From assembly GCF_000507245.1 (NCBI RefSeq), contig NC_023035.1, forward strand, positions 3,515,570 through 3,579,569: a DNA stretch of 64,000 bases, written 5' to 3'. The notes beneath the pieces were generated by a model. That model did not search any database, was not told the origin of the DNA, and was given only the letters and a program-made list of their open reading frames with translations. Origin of the DNA: Salinispira pacifica. Its GTDB lineage: Bacteria; Spirochaetota; Spirochaetia; DSM-27196; Salinispiraceae. Made by a program: the position numbers and the translations under genes. Shown here one piece after another: positions 56,040 to 63,304 of the stretch (the stretch's first letter is position 1; every line of letters starts with the position of its first letter).

Positions 56040-56579
56040 ATGAAAAAGCATGATTTTCTCGACATTCGCGAGCTGTTGGATGATATCTTCGGTGCGGCCG
56101 AAGACTTCCGCATGGCATTCACCAATGAATTCAACGATTTCGGCAAGCAAACCTTCCGATGGCAGGAACACCGGGATTTTTACCCCGGCTACTCCTACCC
56201 TCCGGTGAATGTGTATATGACTGAGGACAAAACCATGGTCCTGCAGTTCGCACTTGCGGGCTTCTCGGAAGATGATATTAACCTTGAATTCAAGGGAGAT
56301 TACCTTATCTTCTCCGCCGATGCTCCCAGCGACTTCGACCCCGACGGTGATGTCCGGTATTTTAAGCGCAGACTGAAACTGAAAAATGTGAAGGATCAAC
56401 GCTATTTTGTGCCGGCAGACAAATATCACCAGGACAAAGTCAAGGCAGCTTTGAAAAACTCCATACTCACCGTCACCATCCCTCCCAGAGATGAAATTCA
56501 GGAGGAAGAAGGTGTGAAAGTTGATATCAAAGCCGAGGATCAAAAGAGCAGCGGCAAATCAAAAATCAAGGATGCCTGA
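56040..56579 (+). CDS. Hsp20-family small heat-shock protein (first)
   Basis: A 179-residue small chaperone. The alpha-crystallin domain spans about residues 55-150 (NVYMTEDKTMVLQFALAGFSEDDINLEF), though the usual G-x-L motif is diverged. The N-terminal region is longer than average and the tail is Lys/Glu-rich. Ribosome site AGGAGG five bases before ATG. The long hairpin leader suggests post-transcriptional control, and the micro-protein gene follows 24 bases later. Confidence 0.85.
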   Translation: MKKHDFLDIRELLDDIFGAAEDFRMAFTNEFNDFGKQTFRWQEHRDFYPGYSYPPVNVYMTEDKTMVLQFALAGFSEDDINLEFKGDYLIFSADAPSDFDPDGDVRYFKRRLKLKNVKDQRYFVPADKYHQDKVKAALKNSILTVTIPPRDEIQEEEGVKVDIKAEDQKSSGKSKIKDA

Positions 56580-56603
56580 CGGCACCCTGCAGGAGGAGGA
56601 AAT

Positions 56604-56726
56604 ATGATTTTCTGGACAATCGTAGGAATCGGAATCGGATTCTTCTTCAACCCCCAAATCGAGGACGGTCTTCATAAAGTCTCCCGCATGATCAAAGATA
56701 AGCGGGGCGGCCACGACCGCTACTGA
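56604..56726 (+). CDS. 40-residue membrane micro-protein
   Basis: ATG at 56604 is preceded by AGGAGGAGG, one of the best ribosome sites in the window. The product begins with a hydrophobic segment (MIFWTIVGIGIGFFFNP) and ends in a basic, Gly/His-rich tail. It lies 24 bases after the first hsp20 gene and before a strong terminator, so it belongs to that transcript. No family recognised; it resembles the single-pass small proteins often found with stress genes. Confidence 0.65.
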   Translation: MIFWTIVGIGIGFFFNPQIEDGLHKVSRMIKDKRGGHDRY

Positions 56727-56815
56727 ATCCCCGGGGTTTTGAAAATACAAACCCGAAAACAATCTGCAGGCTGAGCAATTCGCTACCGTCTGCGGACAAT
56801 TACCAGCACCCGAAG

Positions 56816-56847
56816 CCGTCCGGATCATTTCCGGACGGTTTTTTTTT
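56816..56847 (+). terminator. Rho-independent terminator of the first hsp20 operon
   Basis: CCGTCCGGA pairs with TCCGGACGG around a short loop and is followed by nine T. Confidence 0.9.
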
Positions 56848-57045
56848 ACTCTAAGGCATTGTACAGCAGCCCAGGTAAATTTGACCCAGGGCAAAACGGG
56901 TCATTATGACCATGTGAGTCTTTTTGATACACAAACTTCCCCGTGCGGCCATGAGTGGGCTCAACCTGAAACCATTTGGCTTAGGAGTATCCAGCTCCGC
57001 CCTCACAGCTCCTGCCGCCTGAAAATGTATCGGCACAGCAATGAT

Positions 57046-57064
57046 TGTATAATTCTCTAATACA
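57046..57064 (+). promoter_or_regulatory. Possible upstream activator dyad
   Basis: TGTAT and ATACA separated by nine bases, about 60-80 bases upstream of the sigma-54 promoter at 57122. Activators of the NtrC type bind such dyads, but this spacing is not diagnostic. Confidence 0.25.
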
Positions 57065-57121
57065 CAAGCATTTATTAACCCAAGAATTTTTTACAAAATT
57101 TTCATCATAAATCCTGAATAG

Positions 57122-57138
57122 TTGGCACGAATAATGCA
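57122..57138 (+). promoter_or_regulatory. Sigma-54 promoter of the second hsp20 gene
   Basis: TTGGCACGAATAATGCA: GG at 57124-57125 and GC at 57136-57137 with ten bases between, matching the -24/-12 consensus in nearly every position. Transcription should start near 57148, about 30 bases before the ATG. rpoN and an NtrX-type activator are in this window. Confidence 0.85.
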
Positions 57139-57178
57139 TATGAGAGTGTAAGAACAGAAATTACCATGGAGGTAGAAA

Positions 57179-57613
57179 ATGAATACAGTAGTACGATACA
57201 GAAACGGACGCGGGCTGGCCAACCAGATGGATGAACTGTTCAACAGCGTATTTTACGCAACACCTGAGCAGCGCATGAGAAAACCCGCAGTGGATGTACG
57301 GGAAGAAGACGACCGCTACATTGTGGAGGCTGAACTGCCCGGCATGAGCGATGCTGATATCGATATCACCATCGATGACGGAAAGCTGAAAATTGAGAAC
57401 CGCAAGCAGGAACCCGAAGACGAGCAGAAGGCAACACAGAGCGAAGCAACCTATCTGCTGAAAGAACGCCGGGAAATGAACTTCAGCCGCAGCTTCGGTC
57501 TCCCCCGGGACGTGGACCAGGAACAGATCAGCGCCAATTTCACCAACGGCCTGCTTACCCTCACTCTTCCCAAGGCGGAAGAAGCCAAGCCCCGGCAGAT
57601 TAAAATCAGCTAG
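57179..57613 (+). CDS. Hsp20-family small heat-shock protein (second)
   Basis: A 144-residue small heat-shock protein of normal length. The alpha-crystallin domain covers about residues 38-140 (AVDVREEDDRYIVEAELPGMSDADI; ANFTNGLLTLTLPK with the G-L-L-T-L motif). Ribosome site GGAGGT. The gene has its own sigma-54 promoter and terminator, and differs clearly from the first hsp20 gene. Confidence 0.95.
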   Translation: MNTVVRYRNGRGLANQMDELFNSVFYATPEQRMRKPAVDVREEDDRYIVEAELPGMSDADIDITIDDGKLKIENRKQEPEDEQKATQSEATYLLKERREMNFSRSFGLPRDVDQEQISANFTNGLLTLTLPKAEEAKPRQIKIS

Positions 57614-57742
57614 GCCAAATGACTTCGGGCACTATCTATAATGCCCGGCAGACGGCAGGCGGGAACCTCCCGCCTGTTCCTTACATCAGTGTGAAATCAG
57701 GTGCAGTGTTCTGGTAAAACCGGCACCTGTTAAAAATACAAG

Positions 57743-57775
57743 CCCGGGGGTTTCGAGATTCCCCCGGGTCTTTTT
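57743..57775 (+). terminator. Rho-independent terminator of the second hsp20 gene
   Basis: CCCGGGGG pairs with CCCCCGGG, followed by TCTTTTT. A second hairpin (GGCGGGA/TCCCGCC, near 57658-57676) without a good T tract precedes it. Confidence 0.85.
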
Positions 57776-57888
57776 ATGCCTGAGTGATGTCCCCCTAAGA
57801 AAATTTCCGCTCTATTTATAACCTCTTGTATGAGTAATGTTCGATTCCACATCCTGTTGTAGTATAATCATAAGACAGGGGGCCTGAA

Positions 57889-58935
57889 ATGAACCAGGAT
57901 CAATCGGAACAGACAAAACCCAGATTGCGTGCGTTGCATGCCGTACCCTTCTTCATCGGATACAGCCTTCTCCCCCTCTATTGGCTTTTTCCCGGGGGAT
58001 GGAGTGTGGCGGTCTTTGTATTTGTGCTGATACCCGTTTTTGACGTGATTTTCGGCAAGAGCAGCGTAAATTTCACGTCCCCACGAATCCCGCGGGCCTT
58101 TGATGTGCTCATATGGCTGTGGCCGTTCCTCCAGATGGGAAATCTGGTTGCCGCTCTGATCATGCTGCAGACTGCCGGAGGAAATGTCTGGTTTTTTACC
58201 GGGCACATTCTTTCGCTGGGCATAATAAACGGCGCAGTGGGCATTACCTACGCCCACGAGCTGATTCACAGGAAATCCAGGGCGGAAAATTTTCTTGGAG
58301 AGATAATACTCAGTACCGTGTGGTATCTGCACTGGAAAGTTGAGCATGTACGCGGACACCATGCTTTTGTAGCAACACCCAAAGATCCCGCCAGCGCTCC
58401 TCTGGGATCAACTATCTACAGCTTCATTCCCAAGTCATTTTTCGGCGGATGGAAAAGCACAGCAGCTCTGGAATCGGAAAGACTCAAGCGGAAAGGCCTT
58501 CCCCCCATCTCCCTGAGAAATTATCTATGGAGTGCAGCTCTCATTCCTTCAGTCTTTACCGCTGCCGTGGGTCTGCTCATTGGTTTCAAGGCAATGCTGA
58601 TATTTCTCCTTCAGGCCCTGGTAGCCATAATTCTGCTTGAAATTGTAAATTACATCGAACACTACGGTCTTCGGAGAAAACAGCTGGAAAGCGGAAACTA
58701 CGAACGGCCCCACCCCGGTATATCATGGAATGCTGACAATCGGCTTACCAACGCCTTCCTCATAAACCTGCAGCGGCATTCTGACCATCATGCCCGCCCC
58801 AGAGTTCAGTACCCCATGCTGGAAAGCCGGAAAGATGCGCCCCAGCTCCCCTTCGGCTACGCGACCATGATCCTGGCAGCCCTCATTCCTCCTCTGTATA
58901 AGCGCATAGTTGAACCCCGGATTCCCCCGGACTGA
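57889..58935 (+). CDS. AlkB-type alkane hydroxylase / fatty-acid desaturase family
   Basis: A 348-residue membrane di-iron enzyme of the alkane 1-monooxygenase group. The three His boxes are HELIHR, HVRGHHA and LQRHSDHHA, with the additional NYIEHYGL motif typical of AlkB/XylM, and about six hydrophobic segments. Such enzymes hydroxylate terminal carbons using O2, a rubredoxin and a reductase, none seen here. An O2-using enzyme is unexpected in a largely fermentative spirochaete. A -10 like TATAAT at 57863 lies close upstream. Confidence 0.9.
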   Translation: MNQDQSEQTKPRLRALHAVPFFIGYSLLPLYWLFPGGWSVAVFVFVLIPVFDVIFGKSSVNFTSPRIPRAFDVLIWLWPFLQMGNLVAALIMLQTAGGNVWFFTGHILSLGIINGAVGITYAHELIHRKSRAENFLGEIILSTVWYLHWKVEHVRGHHAFVATPKDPASAPLGSTIYSFIPKSFFGGWKSTAALESERLKRKGLPPISLRNYLWSAALIPSVFTAAVGLLIGFKAMLIFLLQALVAIILLEIVNYIEHYGLRRKQLESGNYERPHPGISWNADNRLTNAFLINLQRHSDHHARPRVQYPMLESRKDAPQLPFGYATMILAALIPPLYKRIVEPRIPPD

Positions 58936-58982
58936 AAAACCGGCATGTAAATCCGAGACCTGCACTGTTGATTACTTAGCCC

Positions 58983-59691
58983 ATGCTTCCGCTGAAATGG
59001 CAAATTTTCAGCGCTCTGATAGTGGTGATCACGCTTATATCAGTTTTTATTATATATCGAAGACAAAACCCCGCAGACAGAGCTTACTCAACCCCTATCC
59101 GGATTGATGATCCCTCTGGACATCCAATCGGCTCCCGTATCTCACAATCGCCCCTCATACAGGGAGGAGCAAATTTTGCAACCCAAAGGCTCATCCGTAG
59201 AGGCGGCGAATTAATAATTCGCTCATCGTTTGCCTTTTAAATTCTTTGCGTTGATGTTCGCCATTCCGGCTCTCTACCTCATGGGCTTCGAAATTGCCGA
59301 GAAAGTTCTGGCCGGAATCATAGTAGGCGCGACCGAAATCGCAGAATACGCAGTGCACAATACAAACCCCGGTTATTGGCTTTTTATTTTGATTGCATTG
59401 GGCCTGCAGTTTTTTTACCAAGAGGGCACGCGAATACAGCCTCAGGAACAGAAGGTTCTGAAAGGTTCACACCGCATCGGCTTCCAGGAAATTGCCGGTC
59501 TCCAGGTTCTTACAAAGCAGGTATTCTCAAGACGCTCAGGCGGTTTTATGAGCTATGAACTGAACTTAGTACAGAACAACGGAAACCGGCTTACCCTGAT
59601 GAATCATGGAGACCAGGTCAGATTACTCCATGACGCCAGAAAAATTGCCGATGTGATTGAAAGACCGCTATGGGCTCCGGAATTCCGCTAG
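58983..59691 (+). pseudogene. Membrane protein split by a +1 frameshift at TTTT
   Basis: A membrane protein of about 235 residues read in two frames. The first part (58983-59240) has one membrane segment (IFSALIVVITLISVFIIY), a G-G-A-N-F motif and a strand E-L-I-I-R-S-S-F-A-F, then stops at TAA. The continuation in the +1 frame (K-F-F-A-L-M-F, to 59691) has two more membrane segments and a soluble beta-rich tail. The join lies at TTT-TAA (59235-59240): removing one T, or slipping +1 on TTTT, makes a continuous protein. I do not know its function. Possible causes are mutation, sequencing error or recoding. Confidence 0.6.
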
Positions 59692-59797
59692 GGCCTCTAC
59701 CTCAGCCTGTGCAAATAGGTCCGGGCGAAAAGACGCACACGCGCCAACACATCTCTGAAGGAAGAAAACAGCAAACCAAAAGACAGCCTGGATAGTC

Positions 59798-59826
59798 TTG
59801 ACAGATATAGAGTGAATCTATATATT
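59798..59826 (+). promoter_or_regulatory. Sigma-70-type promoter of tRNA-Leu
   Basis: TTGACA, 17 bases, TATATT; the expected start is a few bases before the tRNA 5' end. Very close to consensus. Confidence 0.85.
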
Positions 59827-59837
59827 CATCTTCGCCT

Positions 59838-59921
59838 GCCCAGGTGGCGGAATTGGTAGACGCGCTAGATTCAGGTTCTAGTGGGGGCAACCCCGTGGAG
59901 GTTCAAGTCCTCTTCTGGGCA
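59838..59921 (+). tRNA. tRNA-Leu (anticodon CAG)
   Basis: An 84-base tRNA. Acceptor stem GCCCAGG/TCTGGGC, D-arm GGTGGCGGAATTGGTAGAC, anticodon loop TTCAGGT in stem CTAGA/TCTAG (anticodon CAG, reads CUG), a long variable arm (GGGGGCAACCCC) as expected for Leu, and T-arm GGTTCAAGTCC. CCA is not encoded. Its 3' 18 bases are repeated twice downstream. Confidence 0.96.
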
Positions 59922-59923
59922 CT

Positions 59924-59964
59924 AAAAAAAGAGATTCGGCTCATAGAGTCGGATCTCTTTTTTT
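59924..59964 (+). terminator. Terminator after tRNA-Leu (copy 1)
   Basis: AAAAAAAGAGAT pairs with ATCTCTTTTTTT, starting three bases after the tRNA end. It would also work in reverse. Confidence 0.8.
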
Positions 59965-59979
59965 ATGTCCCAAGGATTG

Positions 59980-60116
59980 GAGGACTTGAAGCGCAGCCTC
60001 CGGCGCGAGCGCTGCGAGCCCAAAAAGCCATGGATGGCTTTTTAGGAGGCGGAGACGGCCTGGAGTTGAGCGACCCGGATGGGAGCGAAATGGAAGGCCA
60101 AGTCCTCTTCTGGGCA
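59980..60116 (+). ncRNA. Candidate structured RNA, unit 1
   Basis: GAGGACTTG (59980-59988) can pair with CAAGTCCTC (60099-60107) in the tRNA-derived 3' end and closes the unit. Inside, AAAAAGCCA/TGGCTTTTT (60022-60043) is a perfect stem, followed by TAGGAGG, and further GC-rich arms flank it. Arm spacing: 33 bases before and 55 after the central stem. Whether it is transcribed past the terminator is unknown. Confidence 0.4.
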
Positions 60117-60118
60117 AC

Positions 60119-60158
60119 AAAAATGGCATTCGATCTTTTTGATCGGATGCCATTTTTT
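60119..60158 (+). terminator. Terminator (copy 2)
   Basis: AAAAATGGCAT-CGATC pairs with GATCG-ATGCCATTTTTT around TTTTT, directly after the second tRNA tail. Confidence 0.8.
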
Positions 60159-60168
60159 GTGTCTGAAT

Positions 60169-60303
60169 AGAGGACTTGAAGCGAGGAGACGGCGTGACCG
60201 CTGAGGGAGCGCAAATCCACAGGATGTGGATTTAGGCGACGAGACGCCCGGAAGAAGTGAGCCACGACGGCGAACGACTGGAGGGCAAGTCCTCTTCTGG
60301 GCA
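60169..60303 (+). ncRNA. Candidate structured RNA, unit 2
   Basis: AGAGGACTTG (60169-60178) pairs with CAAGTCCTCT (60286-60295). The central stem AAATCCACA/TGTGGATTT (60213-60233) occupies the place of the unit 1 stem but shares almost no sequence with it, and is followed by TAGGCG. Spacings (34 and 52 bases) match unit 1. Same order, different bases: this suggests the shape is what is kept. Confidence 0.4.
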
Positions 60304-60332
60304 ACATTAAACCCTTTCGGGGTAAGAGAATA

Positions 60333-60363
60333 GGACGAGTCAAATTGGCTCGTCCTTTTTTTT
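60333..60363 (+). terminator. Terminator (copy 3)
   Basis: GGACGAG pairs with CTCGTCC and is followed by eight T, about 30 bases after the third tRNA tail. Confidence 0.8.
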
Positions 60364-60372
60364 ATTCTGGCG

Positions 60373-60681
60373 TCAAAGGGAAATGACGCTCTTATTGACG
60401 CTTTTTGGTTTGTGATTGGGTGTTTGGAAAGTGGAAATGTTTCTGCTCCTTTTACGTGTTTGATCAGAAATAAATTCATATGCGTGAGAGCGCAATGATT
60501 CGATATATTGATCTTTTATCGGTGATGGAATCGTCGCTAGCAATTCGGGAGCAATAAGCTCAGTGAAATAAAATCCGGTGTACTCTGTTGTATTAAAAAC
60601 AGCATCGGCACTGCCGATATACTCTCCAATCACCGTCGTTCCCGAACGTGGAGAGTCGAGGACAAAAATTGGCGTAATCAT
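60373..60681 (-). pseudogene. Truncated sulfotransferase (N-terminal part)
   Basis: About 102 residues. The beginning matches the PAPS-binding loop of sulfotransferases (FVLDSPRSGTTVIGEYIG), but the usual 280-300 residues are missing: after about residue 80 the sequence turns into unrelated basic/Ser-rich codons ending just beyond the third terminator. The start is ATG 60681, overlapping the stop of the acetyltransferase gene (ATGA). It was probably cut where the tRNA-linked array and island sequence meet. Confidence 0.65.
60384..60406 (+). repeat. GACGC repeat motif, copy 1
   Basis: TGACGCTCTTATTGACGCTTTT, matching a copy at 63636 in about 18 of 22 positions. Both are plus-oriented in the island. 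It is preceded by an inverted GGCGTCA. Function unknown. Confidence 0.35.
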
Positions 60682-61220
60682 GAATACTCCCATTCGGATC
60701 GTAACAGTGAGTACAGCTTCAAATCGTGCACAGATTCATTAATCCGTTCTGCTTGCCGTAATATTCCTTCACAGGTAAAACCAAGTTTTTCAGCAACTTT
60801 CTGGCTTGCAACATTTTTGGTGGCACATTTAATTTCAAGACGTGCGAGATTATATTCCTGAAAGCCGATACGCATGAGATGCCTGATTGATGTCGTTGTA
60901 TATCCCATGCCGGTACAATGCTTATCTATCCAGTACCCGAGAGAGCCCGTTCTATTTTTAAAGTCTATAGGATGATACGATGCAATTCCTTTAAACATTT
61001 CCTCAACAAAAATGCCTAAAGTGGGCGAACCATTTTCAGTTTTCTTTTGTGCAAATGATACAAAATCTTGAGCATCTTCCAGTGTATTGTTTTTCGATAC
61101 CCAACCGAGCCATGGCGAGAGGTGTGACCTGTTTTCCTGGATTATTTTGTGAATCTCCGGGGCATCTTTTTGTTCGAGAGGACGGACGAGTAATATTTCA
61201 CCTAACTGTCTTGCTTCCAT
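60678..61220 (-). CDS. GNAT-family acetyltransferase (RimJ/RimL-like)
   Basis: A 180-residue N-acetyltransferase: substrate-side start (LVRPLEQKDAPEIHKIIQENR), acetyl-CoA motif (YWIDKHCTGMGYTT) and the motif NVASQKVAEKLGF. AAGGAG lies five bases before the ATG. It is a common island cargo type. The truncated sulfotransferase follows on the same strand. Confidence 0.88.
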   Translation of the reverse strand: MEARQLGEILLVRPLEQKDAPEIHKIIQENRSHLSPWLGWVSKNNTLEDAQDFVSFAQKKTENGSPTLGIFVEEMFKGIASYHPIDFKNRTGSLGYWIDKHCTGMGYTTTSIRHLMRIGFQEYNLARLEIKCATKNVASQKVAEKLGFTCEGILRQAERINESVHDLKLYSLLRSEWEYS

Positions 61221-61389
61221 TTTTTCTCCTTACATGCACCACTACACCTCGAATTGAACCAAACATGAATAAACCTACCAGAATAACTGCAATAATGATG
61301 GCATTCATAGAGAATATTCGTTCGGTAATTATTAATATATCTTCCACTCCTGACAGCCATGTGCGGAATATGAGTAATGCTGCAATTGT

Positions 61390-61467
61390 ACCATGGCAAC
61401 ATTCACGACGATAACCGCCCCTTCGTCCCAATTTTGGGACATTACCCATCTTCATACCTGCAGTATA
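61390..61467 (+). repeat. 78-base direct repeat, copy A
   Basis: Matches copy B (63737-63814) with nine differences in 78 bases, same orientation. It contains the palindrome-like GTCCCAA-TT-TTGGGAC. The transposase and HigBA lie between the copies. Confidence 0.8.
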
Positions 61468-61496
61468 AAATTTATGTAAATTTCCAACTACCCTGC

Positions 61497-62894
61497 TCAC
61501 TTTGAACATGATCTGCAATCTCCTCCGGATTTTACCTTACTGCACGTACCTGCTTCACAGGTTTTATCCGTTTCCGTCCCCTTATATGCCTGGATTTCGA
61601 CCACAGGCTCATCAAATGGATATACCGGTGGCACAGGCTGGCAAGGTGGACAGGATGACCGGTTAATCTCCATGCGTTTCTCTCGGGCATCCGACATCAA
61701 AAGCTTGTATAACTCTTCATCCAGTTCATATCCGGAATATACCTCATTGGGAGTCAGGCCCTTCAGTTTTGTATGGGGCCGACAATTGTACTCCTCAATA
61801 TAATGTTTCAAAGATTCCCAGAGCCGATTTGCCTTCGGAAGTCCCCGAGGAAAGATATGCCGGTACTTCAGGGATTTGTTTACCGCCTCGATCATGGAGT
61901 TGGAAAAATCAACATCCTTCCCGGCAATCATAAGTTCCAAACCTGTTCCTGCCAATGTAGTTCTCATCATCATATTATCGAATTCACTTCCGCCGTCTGT
62001 AATCAGCATGGCTGATTTTTTCTTATCTGCCATTTGGGTAATCGCTTTCCTAGTCACGACTCTGGAGTTTCTCGCTCTGAGTTTGGTATCCAGATGCCAG
62101 GATAGAATTTTGCGCGAGTAATTATCTATCAGAAGATGAAGGTAATGAACTATTCCTTCTGTGGACTTTATCTGGGTCACATCCATATGCCACACCTCAT
62201 CCACATCCTCCGCTTCTATGCTGCCGCGTTTCTGCTTCTTATTTTTGACTTTCCGCTTATGCAGCCCAAGATCACGGGCATAGCTCAGGATAGTAGGGAT
62301 GCTGGATATGACGATTCGTTCCCGCACCAGAGTTGCGGCTATCGCGAATGCGGACCATGCGGATTTAATCGGATCACGGAATGCCTTGATCAACTTAGCA
62401 ATTTCATTATTAGTCAGCTGAGTCGGGTATGATGCAACACACTCAAAGCGGGGTGCTCTGGTGCAGCCTATTGGATTTGCTTTCCAGAGATTGAAACGCC
62501 TTGGCGTCATATCAAAGAACTTGAGGATCTGCTTGTCCGGAATAAATTGCTTTGTTCTTTCTACCAGATATATGAAAGATTCCCGAATTTGGGGTGATTT
62601 TATCTTATTCAGCCGGTGAGCATTCTTACCAAGCCGCTTCAAAAAGAATGCAACTCTGGCGATAGAATGCGCTACTGCTGTCGCTGTTCGAGAATCAAGA
62701 ATGTCTTTAATTTCCTCCAGGCGATTTGTGAGGCCTTCATATTTTTTGCCTACGATATCGGTGAAATCGGCATTTCGGAAGTTATGGCGAGTTGATGTCG
62801 GAAGCGACGATATATCAGCCTGATCAGCAATACCAAGATTTACTGCGAGTTTGAAGCTTGTTGAGTAGCGGGAATAGGATGCGTTTTTTGACAT
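61497..62894 (-). CDS. Integrase-type (rve) transposase with Cys-rich tail
   Basis: A 465-residue DDE transposase in one frame. An N-terminal helical DNA-binding part (about 1-220), then the rve catalytic core: WHMDVTQIK (first Asp), LITDGGSEFDN (second Asp) and NSMIEAVNKSL (Glu), then EYNCRPHTKLKGLTPNEVY, typical of IS3/IS481-like integrases. The last 45 residues are unusual: a Cys-rich stretch (SSCPPCQPVPP and CEAGTCSKVKSGGDCRSC). I did not find convincing terminal inverted repeats. Confidence 0.85.
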   Translation of the reverse strand: MSKNASYSRYSTSFKLAVNLGIADQADISSLPTSTRHNFRNADFTDIVGKKYEGLTNRLEEIKDILDSRTATAVAHSIARVAFFLKRLGKNAHRLNKIKSPQIRESFIYLVERTKQFIPDKQILKFFDMTPRRFNLWKANPIGCTRAPRFECVASYPTQLTNNEIAKLIKAFRDPIKSAWSAFAIAATLVRERIVISSIPTILSYARDLGLHKRKVKNKKQKRGSIEAEDVDEVWHMDVTQIKSTEGIVHYLHLLIDNYSRKILSWHLDTKLRARNSRVVTRKAITQMADKKKSAMLITDGGSEFDNMMMRTTLAGTGLELMIAGKDVDFSNSMIEAVNKSLKYRHIFPRGLPKANRLWESLKHYIEEYNCRPHTKLKGLTPNEVYSGYELDEELYKLLMSDAREKRMEINRSSCPPCQPVPPVYPFDEPVVEIQAYKGTETDKTCEAGTCSKVKSGGDCRSCSK

Positions 62895-62938
62895 GGAACC
62901 GGGACTATAGCAGAAATATTTCTATTTTGACTAGCGTA

Positions 62939-62967
62939 TTGAATTTTGCAACCCCACACGTTACAAT
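62939..62967 (+). promoter_or_regulatory. Promoter of higBA
   Basis: TTGAAT, 17 bases, TACAAT. The -10 box ends six bases before the higB ATG, so the message would be nearly leaderless. Confidence 0.55.
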
Positions 62968-62973
62968 CATAGT

Positions 62974-63252
62974 ATGATCAAATCATTCAGGCACAAAGGT
63001 CTTGAAGAGTTCTTCTTTACAGGAAAGAAAAAGGGGATCAATCCTGATCATGCCGGAAAGCTTTCGCGAATCCTTGACCGACTCGATGCATCTATTACCG
63101 TTCAGGATATGGCGCTGCCAGGTTATAAATTGCATAAACTTTCCGGAAATGAAAAAGACATTTGGTCTGTCTGGGTTAATGGAAACTGGCGCATCACTTT
63201 TTTCTTCGAGGAAGGCAATGCCTATATCGTAGATTACCGGGATTATCATTGA
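62974..63252 (+). CDS. higB: HigB-like toxin (RelE superfamily)
   Basis: A 92-residue toxin of the HigB/RelE mRNA-interferase fold: FRHKGLEEFF at the N-terminus, LHKLSGNEKDIWSVWVNGNWRITF and DYRDYH at the end, the characteristic HigB pattern. Toxin-first order and a promoter overlapping the start are typical of higBA. Confidence 0.9.
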   Translation: MIKSFRHKGLEEFFFTGKKKGINPDHAGKLSRILDRLDASITVQDMALPGYKLHKLSGNEKDIWSVWVNGNWRITFFFEEGNAYIVDYRDYH

Positions 63253-63304
63253 GGCTGGTCGGCAACTTTGTTACCTGCTCGCCCATGCGACCGGAGGGGA
63301 TTAT

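Larger units (their letters stand above)
59904..60303 (+). repeat. Tandem array of tRNA-Leu 3' ends, each followed by a terminator
   Basis: CAAGTCCTCTTCTGGGCA occurs three times: 59904-59921 (in the tRNA), 60099-60116 and 60286-60303, 195 and 187 bases apart. A hairpin terminator follows each copy, but the three terminators have different stem sequences. The E. coli tyrT locus has a similar array (178-base repeats with 19 tRNA bases, the rtT RNA). Confidence 0.85.

Noticed and set aside
59941-60479. Several open frames on both strands across the tRNA-tail repeats
   Set aside because: They run through terminators and repeated hairpins, share no ribosome sites, and their similarity to each other comes from the repeated DNA.
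61198-61308. A 36-residue membrane protein starting at ATG 61308 (minus strand)
   Set aside because: It has one hydrophobic segment but no ribosome site, no Cys motif of FeoB-associated proteins, and overlaps the start of the acetyltransferase gene.
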